From Asanoa ishikariensis (GTDB lineage: Bacteria > Actinomycetota > Actinomycetes > Mycobacteriales > Micromonosporaceae): 64,000 nucleotides of DNA. Every line of letters begins with the position of its first letter. Position 1 is the first letter of the stretch. Location: NCBI RefSeq assembly GCF_900107455.1, contig NZ_FNQB01000003.1, positions 434,001 through 498,000 of the forward strand. Direction: 5' to 3'. Shown piece by piece: positions 53,434 through 61,990 of the stretch. The notes beneath the pieces were generated by a model. That model searched no databases and was not told where the DNA came from. It saw only the letters and a program-made list of their open reading frames with translations. The translations under genes and the position numbers were made by a program.

Positions 53434-54290
53434 TTGAGCTTTGCCAGGTCTTCGGCGATCGTCTCGGCGATCGGGGTGGTCGGGCGGCCGATCAGGGTGG
53501 CGAGGTCGCCCGGCGTGCCCGCCAGCGCGCCCTTGTTGATGGCGTCGTCGACCTCGACGAGGATGTCGACGAAGCCCTCGGGCAGGCCGACCCCCAGCAG
53601 GATCGCCGTGAGCTCCGCCGGCGTGACGGTGGCGTGGGCGACCGGCTTGCCGCTCTGCCGGCTGACCTCGGCCGCGAACTCGCCGAACGTCCAGGCGGTG
53701 TCGCCGCTGAGCTCGTACGCCCGGTTGAGGTGGCCCTCCCCGGTGAGCACGGCCGCGGCCGCCGCGGCGAAGTCCCGGCGCGGCGCGGTGGCGATGCGGC
53801 TGTCCGGGTCGACGGCGTTGGCCACCGCGCCACGGGCGATCGCGCCGGCGACGTCGCCCGTGTACATCTCGGAGTACCAGTTGTTGCGCAGGAACGTGTG
53901 CGGCAGCCCGCTCGCGCGGATCAGCTCTTCAGTGCCGCGGTGGTCGGCGGCGAGGGCGAACCACGCGTCCGGCCCACCGAAGACGCCGGTGTAGGCGAGC
54001 TGGGCCACGCCGGCCGCCGCCGCGGCGTCGATCACCGCCCGGTGCTGCGGCACGCGTCGGCCGGGCTCGCTGCCGGAGATCAGCAGGACCCGGTCACCGG
54101 CCGCGAACGCACCCTTGAAGGTCTCTGGCTGGTCGTAATCGGCGACGTGCAGCCGTACGCCGAGGTCGGCGCCCTTCTCCGCACTGCGCACGACGGCCGT
54201 GATCTCCTCGGCCGGAACACCGCGGGCCAGCAGGTCCGCGATGACGAGGCGGCCGAGCTGCCCGTTGGCGCCGGTGATGACGATGCTCAT
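53430..54290 (-). CDS. NmrA/QorB-type NAD(P)-binding oxidoreductase
   Basis: A 286-residue atypical SDR. The Rossmann loop is VITGANGQLGRLVIADLL, and the sequence YTGVFGGPDAWFALAADHRG with FLRNNWYSEMYTGD resembles quinone oxidoreductase QorB. NmrA-like members lack the usual Tyr-Lys catalytic pair. It is divergent from an HxlR regulator, the arrangement known for qorR/qorB-type redox-sensing pairs, so a quinone or electrophile-stress role is likely. Confidence 0.9.
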   Translation of the reverse strand: MSIVITGANGQLGRLVIADLLARGVPAEEITAVVRSAEKGADLGVRLHVADYDQPETFKGAFAAGDRVLLISGSEPGRRVPQHRAVIDAAAAAGVAQLAYTGVFGGPDAWFALAADHRGTEELIRASGLPHTFLRNNWYSEMYTGDVAGAIARGAVANAVDPDSRIATAPRRDFAAAAAAVLTGEGHLNRAYELSGDTAWTFGEFAAEVSRQSGKPVAHATVTPAELTAILLGVGLPEGFVDILVEVDDAINKGALAGTPGDLATLIGRPTTPIAETIAEDLAKLN

Positions 54291-54363
54291 GGTGGTGTTC
54301 GTCCCTTGTTGTCTGTTCGGTTGGGCCTCCGGTAACGCTACGTGCGGTACCAGCCCTTTCGTA

Positions 54364-54388
54364 AGTACCCACCTTGAAGTAAGGTACT
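54364..54388. promoter_or_regulatory. Operator between the NmrA and HxlR genes
   Basis: AGTACC near the left end and GGTACT at the right end, with CCTT/AAGG nested inside, form a broken palindrome. It overlaps TAAGGT (54380-54385), the probable -10 of the HxlR gene six bases before its GTG, so binding by the HxlR protein would repress its own promoter. HxlR proteins bind such sites. Confidence 0.6.
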
Positions 54389-54391
54389 GAT

Positions 54392-54766
54392 GTGGCCGTA
54401 AGCGAAGTCCAGGTGCCCAACGTCTACCGTGTCGACTGCCCGTCCCGGGCGGTGCTCGAACATGTCACCAGCCGCTGGGGCGTGCTCGTGCTGGCCGAGC
54501 TGCGCTCGGGTTCACATCGGTTCAGCGAGCTGCGCCGGGCCGTGGGCGGGGTGAGCGAGAAGATGCTCGCCCAGACCCTGCAGACCCTCGAGCGCGACGG
54601 TTTCGTCGACCGCGACGCCAAGCCGGTCATCCCGCCACGGGTCGACTACTCCCTGACCCCGCTGGGCCGCGAGGTGGCCGACCAGGTCTGGACCCTCACC
54701 CGCTGGGTCGAGGCCAAGCTGGACGACGTCTTCGTGGCCCGGGAGGCGTACGACAGCCGCCGTTAG
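54392..54766 (+). CDS. HxlR family transcriptional regulator
   Basis: A 124-residue winged-helix regulator. It has the N-terminal Cys in YRVDCPSRAVLEHVTSRWG, the typical redox position in HxlR/QorR proteins, the recognition region FSELRRAVGGVSEKMLAQTL and the wing DYSLTPLGREVADQV. It is divergent from the NmrA-type oxidoreductase, its likely target. GTG at 54392 gives a probably leaderless mRNA. Confidence 0.92.
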   Translation: MAVSEVQVPNVYRVDCPSRAVLEHVTSRWGVLVLAELRSGSHRFSELRRAVGGVSEKMLAQTLQTLERDGFVDRDAKPVIPPRVDYSLTPLGREVADQVWTLTRWVEAKLDDVFVAREAYDSRR

Positions 54767-54769
54767 GCC

Positions 54770-55270
54770 CTAGGGAACGACCACCACGGGCCAGTGGGCC
54801 AGGCGGACCAGGCGGGTGGCGATCGAGCCGACGAACCGGTGGCCGGCCTGCGCGGACGCGCCGACGAAGACGAAGTCGGCCTTGATCGAGTCGGCGACGG
54901 CGGCGAGCTCGGAGAACGCGTCGCCGCGTCGGGTGACCAGGGTGATCGGCACTCCGTATTCCTCGGCCGCCCGGTGCGCCTCGGCCCGCAGCTCGGCGGC
55001 GACCTCCTCGAACGCCTCCTGCTGCGCGTAGCCGACCTGCGGCGCGAGCGAGGCCAGCAGCCCCGGCGCCGCGACGAAGACCATGGTCAGTCCGCAGCCC
55101 TGGCGCCGGGCGACCCCGAACGCCGACGCGGCCGCGCGCAGGGAGGTCTCGGTGCCGTCGACACCGACCATCACCACGCGCGGGCCGTCGGTGCCGCGTT
55201 CGAACTTCATCGCGCGTACGGCCGGACCGTAGTGTTCCTCGTCCGGGTGCCGCGCCACCGAGGTACCCAT
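54770..55270 (-). CDS. Universal stress protein family protein
   Basis: A 166-residue UspA-fold protein. VVMVGVDGTETSLRAAASAF begins the domain and the C-terminal FVGASAQAGHRFVGSIATRL with WPVVVV corresponds to the ATP-binding G-x2-G-x9-G-(S/T) motif, here with Ser and Gly spacing slightly changed. ATG at 55270 begins the compact protein; longer frames upstream are low-complexity. Role in stress survival is inferred from the family. Confidence 0.85.
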   Translation of the reverse strand: MGTSVARHPDEEHYGPAVRAMKFERGTDGPRVVMVGVDGTETSLRAAASAFGVARRQGCGLTMVFVAAPGLLASLAPQVGYAQQEAFEEVAAELRAEAHRAAEEYGVPITLVTRRGDAFSELAAVADSIKADFVFVGASAQAGHRFVGSIATRLVRLAHWPVVVVP

Positions 55271-55404
55271 CCCGCTTCGATCCTTTCGGGGCCTGGTCCC
55301 ATCCTTGCCGCCCCGTGCCGCCGCCGCCAGGGGCGGCAATTCTCGCTCGCGAGCGTCGTTCGCGTTCAGCTTGCCATCAGATTTCTCGATGCGCAAAGTT
55401 GCAC

Positions 55405-55420
55405 ATTGAGCAATACTCAT
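55405..55420. promoter_or_regulatory. Operator candidate upstream of the TetR gene
   Basis: TGAG-CAATA-CTCA is an inverted repeat inside a relatively AT-rich region upstream of the TetR start; a wider TTGCAC/GTGCAA pair (55400-55405 and 55435-55440) brackets it. TATCGT at 55431-55436 is a -10 candidate seven bases before the GTG at 55444. Autoregulation is likely for TetR proteins. Confidence 0.45.
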
Positions 55421-55443
55421 CAACGCGCGATATCGTGCAAGGC

Positions 55444-56037
55444 GTGGAGACAGCGACGGCGGAGGCCCAGACCCTTCGCGAACGCAAGAAGGCGGCGACC
55501 GCCGACGCACTCCATCGCGCCGCGATGGAGTTGGCAATCGAGCGGGGCCTGACCGAGGTCACGGTGGAAGCGATCGTGGACGCGGCCGAGGTGTCCCGCC
55601 GCACGTTCTCGAACTACTTCGCCAACAAGGAGGACGCCCTCCTGCACGGCGAACGCGAACGCCTGAACCGCTTCCTGCTCGCCCTGCACAACCGCCCCAC
55701 GTCGGAGCCGGCCTGGCAGGCGATCCGGCTGAGCACCCGCGCCCTGTTCGACGCGGAAGGCGAGCCCGACCCGGAATGGGTCGCCCAGAGCCGCCTGGTC
55801 CGCCGCCACCCGTCGCTGACCGGCCAGCAGTTGGCCCGGCACGCCGCGTTCGAGGAGGACGTGGCCGCGGACCTGGCCCGCCGGGTCGGCGACCCGCTCC
55901 GGGCCCGGCTGATGGCGGCGGCGTTCACGGCCAGCCTCCGCGTCGGCACGGACATCTGGCTGGAACGCCGCGGCGAAGGCTCACTGAGCGACCAGATCGA
56001 CCAGATGCTCGCGACCATGGGCGAACGCTTCGACTGA
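55444..56037 (+). CDS. TetR family transcriptional regulator
   Basis: A 197-residue repressor. The N-terminal HTH spans about residues 12-58 (LTEVTVEAIVDAAEVSRRTF; SNYFANKEDAL), followed by a helical ligand-binding domain. GTG at 55444 is chosen because it lies seven bases after a -10 hexamer; GTG at 55435 is in frame too. The SDR gene starts seven bases after its stop, so the regulator and enzyme form an operon. Confidence 0.9.
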   Translation: METATAEAQTLRERKKAATADALHRAAMELAIERGLTEVTVEAIVDAAEVSRRTFSNYFANKEDALLHGERERLNRFLLALHNRPTSEPAWQAIRLSTRALFDAEGEPDPEWVAQSRLVRRHPSLTGQQLARHAAFEEDVAADLARRVGDPLRARLMAAAFTASLRVGTDIWLERRGEGSLSDQIDQMLATMGERFD

Positions 56038-56044
56038 TTCCGCC

Positions 56045-56761
56045 ATGGACTCCACGCGGAAGGTCGTCGTCGTCACCGGTGCCTCGGGAGGCATCGGCGC
56101 GGGAGTGGTCGCCGGCTACCGCGGGCTCGGCTATGCCGTCACCGCGACCGGGCGCTCCATCGAGCCGTCGGCCGATCCCGAAGTGCTCGCCATGCCGGGC
56201 GACGTGGCGGAGTTCGGCACGGGAGCACGGATCGTGGACGCGACCATGGCGCGCTTCGGGCGGGTCGACACCTTCGTCAACTGCGCCGGGCTCTTCGTCT
56301 CCAAGCCGTTCACGGAGTACACCGACGCCGACTACGAGACGGTCGTCGGGGTGAACCTGCGGGGTTTCTTCGACATTGCCCGCAGTGCGATCACGGCGAT
56401 GCTCTCCCGCGACGGCGGCGGGCACGTGGTGAACATTTCCACCACCCTGGTCGACAACGCCGACGCCAACGTGGCCGCGGGCCTCACCGCCCTCACCAAA
56501 GGCGGGCTGAACGCCGTCACCAGGTCACTGGCGATCGAGTACGCCACCCGCGGCATCCGGGTCAACACCGTCGCCCTCGGCGTCATCCGCTCTCCGATGC
56601 ACCCCGACGACCCGGGCGGCACGCAAGCGGCGCGCCACCCGGTCAACCGGATGGGCGAGGTCGACGACGTGGTGCGGGCGATCCTCTACCTGGAGCAGTC
56701 GCCCTTCGTCACCGGCGAGATCTCCCATGTCGACGGTGGACAGAGCGCCGGGCATCGTTAG
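56045..56761 (+). CDS. SDR family oxidoreductase without the catalytic Tyr
   Basis: A 238-residue short-chain dehydrogenase. TGASGGIGAGVVAGY binds NAD(P), NCAGLF is the NNAG-like motif, and HVVNISTTLVDN holds the Ser. Where YxxxK is expected the sequence is LTALTKGGLNAVTRSLAIEY: the Lys is present but Tyr is replaced by Thr, so classical proton transfer is unlikely unless another residue substitutes. It is co-transcribed with the TetR gene and overlaps the convergent DJ-1/PfpI gene by four bases. Confidence 0.9.
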   Translation: MDSTRKVVVVTGASGGIGAGVVAGYRGLGYAVTATGRSIEPSADPEVLAMPGDVAEFGTGARIVDATMARFGRVDTFVNCAGLFVSKPFTEYTDADYETVVGVNLRGFFDIARSAITAMLSRDGGGHVVNISTTLVDNADANVAAGLTALTKGGLNAVTRSLAIEYATRGIRVNTVALGVIRSPMHPDDPGGTQAARHPVNRMGEVDDVVRAILYLEQSPFVTGEISHVDGGQSAGHR

Positions 56762-57450
56762 AGGAGTTGCAACATTCGGTCGCCCAGAACCGCGGCGGAA
56801 TGCGGGTTCTGGCCGGTGACGAGGTTGCCATCCTCCACCATGTACGGTTCCCACTTCGGGCCGCGACTGTACTTGACGTGGACCTTTTCCTTCAGGTCCG
56901 TCTCCAGCAGCCAGGTCGCCCGCGATGCCAGGCCGACCTCGTCTTCTTCCTCATTCGTGAAGCCCGTGACGTTCTTGCCCTTGAAGGGCGATTCGCCGTG
57001 GATTCTCGTCGCCAGCATCGAGGCCGGTGCGTGGCACACGATGAACAGCGGGTCGCCCGAGAGCAGTTGCTGCGTGAGCAGCCGGCCGGCGTCGGCGTCG
57101 AAGGCCAGGTCCGCCATGGGGCCGTGGCCACCGGGAAGGTAGACAGCGTCGTAGTCCTCCAGGCGCACATCCGAGAGCTGGAGCGGTCGGCGCATCACCT
57201 CGGCGTCGCGGATGATCTCCTCCAATTCCAGGGCGCCCTTCTCGCCGCCCGCCATGGATGGCCGCAAGCTCATCATGTCGACGTTCGGCGTGGTCCCACC
57301 GGGAGTGGCGACCACGACGTCATGGCCGGCATCCGTGAGCATCTTGTACGGGTTCGCGAACTCCTCGGCCCAATAGCCGGTCGCATACCTCGTGCCGTCC
57401 TTGAGCACCCAATACGTTGCTCCGCTCACGATGAAAAGTACCTTCGCCAT
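56758..57450 (-). CDS. DJ-1/PfpI (Hsp31-like) glutamine amidotransferase-fold protein
   Basis: A 230-residue class I amidotransferase-like protein. The nucleophile-elbow Cys is in LFIVCHAPASML, the preceding acidic strand is DYDAVYLPGGHGPMADL, and GFTNEEEDEVGL matches the Hsp31/chaperone-glyoxalase group. Likely roles are methylglyoxal detoxification or protein deglycation. ATG at 57450 follows AGGAGG/AAGG; the longer frame adds unconserved residues. Confidence 0.9.
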   Translation of the reverse strand: MAKVLFIVSGATYWVLKDGTRYATGYWAEEFANPYKMLTDAGHDVVVATPGGTTPNVDMMSLRPSMAGGEKGALELEEIIRDAEVMRRPLQLSDVRLEDYDAVYLPGGHGPMADLAFDADAGRLLTQQLLSGDPLFIVCHAPASMLATRIHGESPFKGKNVTGFTNEEEDEVGLASRATWLLETDLKEKVHVKYSRGPKWEPYMVEDGNLVTGQNPHSAAVLGDRMLQLL

Positions 57451-57659
57451 TACCTTCGTCCTCCTCGTACCCATATGGAAAATGGGATCTGAATCGGTCA
57501 ATCACGCGACCGTGCCCACGCTACGCAGCGACCCAACGTGGGTCAGGGGTTCTTATGAACCGGGCCTGAATTACGTTCCGGGCTGTGATGTTTCCGACGG
57601 TGCGACCATCTACTGCGAAGTAATACGGCGTGTTCAATTACCGCCGGTACGGTCCAACC

Positions 57660-59789
57660 GTGTCCGACGCGCCCCAACAGGTGATCGCCAACCGTTACCG
57701 GCTCATCGCACCACTCGGACAGGGTGGAATGGGGCGGGTCTGGCTGGCGCACGACGAGTTGCTGCGGCGGGACGTAGCCCTCAAGGAGCTCGTGCCCCCG
57801 CCCGGGTTGACGCAGGACGAGCGGCGCGAGATGCGTGAGCGTTCGATGCGCGAGGCGCGTGCCATCGCGCGGCTCAACCAGGTCAACGTCGTCCGCGTCT
57901 TCGACGTCCTGCACACCGGCGACGATCCGTGGATCGTGATGGAGCTCGTGCACTCCCGCTCGCTGCACGGGGTGCTGGCCGCCGAGGGGCCGTTGCCGCC
58001 GACCCGGGTGGCCGAGATCGGGCTGTCCGTGCTCGCCGCGCTGCGGGCCGCGCACCAGGCCGGTGTGCTGCACCGGGACGTCAAACCCTCGAACGTGCTG
58101 CTCGCCGACGACGGCCGGATCGTGCTCACCGACTTCGGCCTGGCGACCGTGCCGGGCGACCCGAACGTCACCCGCACCGGAATGGTGCTCGGCTCCCCCG
58201 CCTACCTGGCCCCGGAACGGGCCACTGACGGGCACACCGGTCCCGCCGCTGACCTGTGGTCGCTCGGCGCCACGCTGTACGCGGCCGTGGAGGGGCGGTC
58301 GCCGTACGCGCGGTCCTCGTCCATCGCGACGCTGGCGGCGCTCGCCACCGAGTTGCCGCCGCCGCCCCAGCGCGCGGGACCGCTCACCGAGGTGCTGGAC
58401 GGGTTGCTCCGCAAGGATCCGGAGCAACGCATCGACGCCGAGACCGCGGAGCGGTTGCTGCGCCGCGCCACGATGTCAGGACCGACGGTCAGGCCGTACG
58501 GTCCGATCGAGGTGCGGCACATCGTGGTGGACGAGAAGCTCCCGCCGGAGAGCCCGGCCCTCGCCGCGGCCGGTCCGGACGCTCCGGTCGCGGGCCGGAT
58601 GCCGGCTCCGCCCGGTCCCAGGACGGACGCCGCCGGCTCGTCGACCGGCGGCCGCGGCCGGCGACGACGGTTGGTCGCGGTCGTGTCCGCGGTCGCGGTG
58701 ATCGTCATCCTGGCCGGCCTGCCGCTGATCGGCCGGGGCTTGCGCGACGGCGGTCCGGAGGGCGGCGGTGACGACGCCGGCCTGGCGGAGGCCGCGGCCG
58801 CCCGTACGTTGCCGCCGGTCACCGCCGGCTGGCGCTACTACCAGGACCCGAGCGGCTATGCGGTGCCGGTGCCGGAAGGCTGGTCGCCCCGGGCCGCCGG
58901 CCAGCGGGTCGAGTTCCACCCGCCGGACGGCGCCGAGGTGCTGACCGTCGAACGGGTCGAGCCGGCCAGGGCGGACCCGCTCGCGGAGCTGGCCGCCCAG
59001 GAACGCGCCGACCGGTACGCGGGTTATCGGCGGATCCGGCTCGCCGCGGTGAGCTACCAGATGCGGGCGGCCGACTGGGAGTGGACGTACGACGGTCCGG
59101 ACGGGGAACGCCGCCACCGGCTCCGCCGCTCCTTCCTCACGGGCGCGAACCAGGCGTACGTGATCGGCTGGTCCACACCGGAGTCGACCTGGGCGGCCCG
59201 ACGCGCGTCACTCACGCTGGTCATCGACGGTTTCCGGCCGGCGACGGCTTCGGGACCGCCGACCCGGGCCAGCGGCACACCCGGTCGGCCGATCGGCGGC
59301 ACACCCAGCTCACCTGTGAGCGGAAAACCCGGTCAGCAGCCGGTGACGGGTGCGCCGGGCCGAGGAGCCCCGCCCTCACCGACGAAGACAACCGGCGCAG
59401 CCGACAGCGGGCGGCAGATCGTCGGGCACGGCAGCAACCGGTGCATCACCATCCCGTCCGGGAACGCGACCGCGGGGCAGCAGATCCAGATCGCCGACTG
59501 CCGCAACGCCTCCGGTCAGCGGTGGACCTTCGGTGGCGACGGCACGGTCCGGTCGCTCGGCATGTGCCTCGACGTCGCCGGCGGTTCGACGGCGGACGGC
59601 GCGAGGGTGCGGCTGGCCACCTGCAACGGCCGGTCGTCGCAACGGTTCAAGCTGAACACGGCACACGACCTGGTCAGCATCCCGGCCGACAGGTGCGTCG
59701 ACGTGGTCGAGATGAACACCGCGAACGGGGCACCGCTGCAGATCTGGCAGTGCAGCGGCACCGACAACCAGAAGTGGTCACTCGGCTAG
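57660..59789 (+). CDS. Receptor Ser/Thr protein kinase with C-terminal ricin-type lectin domain
   Basis: A 709-residue Hanks-type kinase. Residues ~10-275 contain the glycine loop GQGGMGRVW, VALKEL, HRDVKPSNVLL and DFGLA; a transmembrane helix (VVSAVAVIVILAGLPLI) lies near 340-358. Outside are a ~110-residue domain ending VIDGFRP and, after a Gly/Pro/Thr linker, a ricin B beta-trefoil (about 580-709) with GQRW, SQRF and NQKW repeats. This suggests direct sensing of extracellular sugars. GTG at 57660 is taken as start; GTG at 57630 is in frame. Confidence 0.93.
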   Translation: MSDAPQQVIANRYRLIAPLGQGGMGRVWLAHDELLRRDVALKELVPPPGLTQDERREMRERSMREARAIARLNQVNVVRVFDVLHTGDDPWIVMELVHSRSLHGVLAAEGPLPPTRVAEIGLSVLAALRAAHQAGVLHRDVKPSNVLLADDGRIVLTDFGLATVPGDPNVTRTGMVLGSPAYLAPERATDGHTGPAADLWSLGATLYAAVEGRSPYARSSSIATLAALATELPPPPQRAGPLTEVLDGLLRKDPEQRIDAETAERLLRRATMSGPTVRPYGPIEVRHIVVDEKLPPESPALAAAGPDAPVAGRMPAPPGPRTDAAGSSTGGRGRRRRLVAVVSAVAVIVILAGLPLIGRGLRDGGPEGGGDDAGLAEAAAARTLPPVTAGWRYYQDPSGYAVPVPEGWSPRAAGQRVEFHPPDGAEVLTVERVEPARADPLAELAAQERADRYAGYRRIRLAAVSYQMRAADWEWTYDGPDGERRHRLRRSFLTGANQAYVIGWSTPESTWAARRASLTLVIDGFRPATASGPPTRASGTPGRPIGGTPSSPVSGKPGQQPVTGAPGRGAPPSPTKTTGAADSGRQIVGHGSNRCITIPSGNATAGQQIQIADCRNASGQRWTFGGDGTVRSLGMCLDVAGGSTADGARVRLATCNGRSSQRFKLNTAHDLVSIPADRCVDVVEMNTANGAPLQIWQCSGTDNQKWSLG

Positions 59790-59858
59790 CCGGTAAAGCA
59801 TCGGTAAAGCGATCCCACGAAGAATCGGCGGCGGAACTCGCGGCGGACGGGGGACGCG

Positions 59859-61220
59859 GTGGGCTGCTGGCCGGTGTGGCGTCAGGCGAGCGCGGCAACG
59901 GTCACGGGTGTGGCGGTGTTCGGCACCGCGCCGATCTGGCGAGCCGCGCCGTTGATCAGTGCCGCCGCCGTTCTGGCGAGCGCCGGTTTGATGGCGACGG
60001 CCGCCGCGCTGGCCCGTGACGAACGCCAGCGCGGCACCTCCGTCCTCTTCGGACTCGTCGGGCTGGCCTGGGCCGTGGGATGGCTCGACAACTGGCACGC
60101 GGGACCGTTTCCGCTCCTCGCGTACGTCATCGGTCCCTGCTGTGTCCTCCTCGGCGCGCTGGCGGTGCGGCGCGGGCTGGCCGTCGTCCTCGCGGTATGG
60201 CTGCTGGCCGCCCGCTGCGGCATGGCGCTGACGTCGGATTCGAGCCGGTTCGGCTACGGCCCGGACGCCTGGTGGCCGACCTTGAGGTCCGACGACGCCC
60301 TCTACCAGCGCTTCTCGGCAGCCTTCTGGACCTGCGCCGCCGTGCTCGCCACCGTCGGGCTCGTGCTCGTGGCCCGCCGCGTCGGCCGTACACCCCGGCT
60401 CGACCGTTGGATGTTGGCACCCCTCACGGCGTGTCTGGGCATTGTGGGCGTCATCGCGGCGGCGTGGATACCGTGGCGGTTGTTCACCGCCGGCGCTACG
60501 ACGCCCCCGGTCCTGGTGGCGGCGCAGAGCGTCGGATTGCTGCTCGTGCCGGTGGGCGCGTTCGCCAGTGCGGCGCGCCGGCTGCTGGCCCGGCTCGCGG
60601 TGGTCGACCTGACGATGCTGCAGCTCGCCGCCGCACGCGAGGAGATCCGGCGCCAGCTCATGACGGAGCGCCGCCGCATCGAGCGGGACCTGCACGACGG
60701 CGTCCAGCAACGCCTCGTGGCGCTGACGCTGCGGTTGGCGGCGGCGGAGCAGAGCCTCGATCCGGCGGGCCGGTCGCTGGTCGCACAGGCCCGCCTGGAG
60801 GTGCACACCTCGCTGCGCGAGCTGCGGGACCTGGTCCACGGGATCTACCCCGCCGCGCTCAGCGGTGGGCTGCGCCCCGCGCTCAGCGACCTCGCCGAGG
60901 CGCTGCCGCTGCCGGTCGTTCTCGACGTGCCGGACCTGCGGTGGGCGCCGGGCGTGGAGGCGACCGCCTTCTTCGTCGTCGCCGAGGCGCTGACGAACAC
61001 GATGAAGCACGCCGGTGCCACGACGGCGCGGGTACGCGTCCGCGTGGCCGGCCGGCGACTTCGCGTGGAGGTGGCGGACGACGGGAACGGCCGGGTCGAC
61101 CCCGCCGCGGGCGCGGGTCTGGCCGGCCTGAAGGAGCGCCTCATCGCGGTCGGCGGCGACCTGACGGTCGGCGGAGGCGACGACGGCGCACGCCTGGTCG
61201 CCGACATCCCGCTGTGCTAA
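59859..61220 (+). CDS. NarL-type sensor histidine kinase (HisKA_3)
   Basis: A 453-residue kinase. About six to eight membrane helices fill residues 1-245; the dimerisation/phospho-acceptor site is RRIERDLHDGVQQRLVAL with the H-D-x-V pattern; the ATPase has EALTNTMKHAGA and VADDGNGRVDPAAGAGLAGL. GTG at 59859 has GGGGGA upstream. The probable partner response regulator is encoded convergently, with stop codons overlapping by four bases, rather than downstream in the same direction. The stimulus is unknown. Confidence 0.92.
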   Translation: MGCWPVWRQASAATVTGVAVFGTAPIWRAAPLISAAAVLASAGLMATAAALARDERQRGTSVLFGLVGLAWAVGWLDNWHAGPFPLLAYVIGPCCVLLGALAVRRGLAVVLAVWLLAARCGMALTSDSSRFGYGPDAWWPTLRSDDALYQRFSAAFWTCAAVLATVGLVLVARRVGRTPRLDRWMLAPLTACLGIVGVIAAAWIPWRLFTAGATTPPVLVAAQSVGLLLVPVGAFASAARRLLARLAVVDLTMLQLAAAREEIRRQLMTERRRIERDLHDGVQQRLVALTLRLAAAEQSLDPAGRSLVAQARLEVHTSLRELRDLVHGIYPAALSGGLRPALSDLAEALPLPVVLDVPDLRWAPGVEATAFFVVAEALTNTMKHAGATTARVRVRVAGRRLRVEVADDGNGRVDPAAGAGLAGLKERLIAVGGDLTVGGGDDGARLVADIPLC

Positions 61221-61873
61221 CCGGACGGGGCCGCCCGCAGCCACGCGAGGACCGCGAGCACCCGCCGGTTCTCGTCCTCGGCGGCGTGCAGGCCGAGCTT
61301 GGCGAAGACGGCGCTGACGTGTGACTCGACGGTCTTGGCGTTGAGGTGCAGCCGCTGGCCGATGCCCTTGTTCGACCGCCCCTCGGCCATCAGCCGCAAC
61401 ACCTCCCGCTCGCGCCCGGTCAACCGTTCGAGGCCGCGGAACCCGTTCTGGCGGTCCAGGAGCCGGGCGACGATCTCGGTGTCGACCACGGACTCCCCGC
61501 GGACCACCCGGTCGAGCGCGTCGCGGAGCGTGGCGACGTCGTCGACCCGGTCCTTCAGCAGGTAGCCGAGCCCGGACATCCCGTTGCCCAAAAGCCGCGT
61601 GGCATAGCTGCTCCGCGCGTAGGTGGACAGCACGAGGACGCCGACCCGAGGGTGCCGCAGGCGCACCTGCTCGGCGACCACAAGACCTTCGTCGGTGTAC
61701 GACGGTGGCATGCGCACGTCGAGCAGGACGGCGTCGGGCTCGTCGGCCGCGATGGCAGCGAGCAGGCTCCGGCCGTCACCGGCCTGGGTGGTGACCTCGA
61801 CCCCGGCGGCACCGAGCAGCAGCACGAGTCCGGTGCGGAACAACGCGGAGTCGTCCGCGAGTGCGACGCGCAT
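61217..61873 (-). CDS. NarL/LuxR-type response regulator
   Basis: A 218-residue regulator. The receiver has LADDSALFR, phospho-acceptor Asp in AVLLDVRMPPS (about residue 52), Ser in LVLSTYA and Lys in GYLLKDRV; the LuxR HTH is LTGREREVLRLMAEGRSNKG with NAKTVESHVSAVFAKLGL. It pairs by type with the HisKA_3 kinase next door. Its promoter region is shared with the divergent secreted lectin gene (117-bp gap), a candidate target. Confidence 0.92.
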   Translation of the reverse strand: MRVALADDSALFRTGLVLLLGAAGVEVTTQAGDGRSLLAAIAADEPDAVLLDVRMPPSYTDEGLVVAEQVRLRHPRVGVLVLSTYARSSYATRLLGNGMSGLGYLLKDRVDDVATLRDALDRVVRGESVVDTEIVARLLDRQNGFRGLERLTGREREVLRLMAEGRSNKGIGQRLHLNAKTVESHVSAVFAKLGLHAAEDENRRVLAVLAWLRAAPSG

Positions 61874-61990
61874 AGCGGAAGTAGGCGGGAAAACCCTGAC
61901 GACGTCAAGGGATCACCCGCTGTCGATACGCATGGCCGGCCACGCACCCTGAATCTGGCGCCGGACGGCGCGACACGAGGGGAGAACGAC

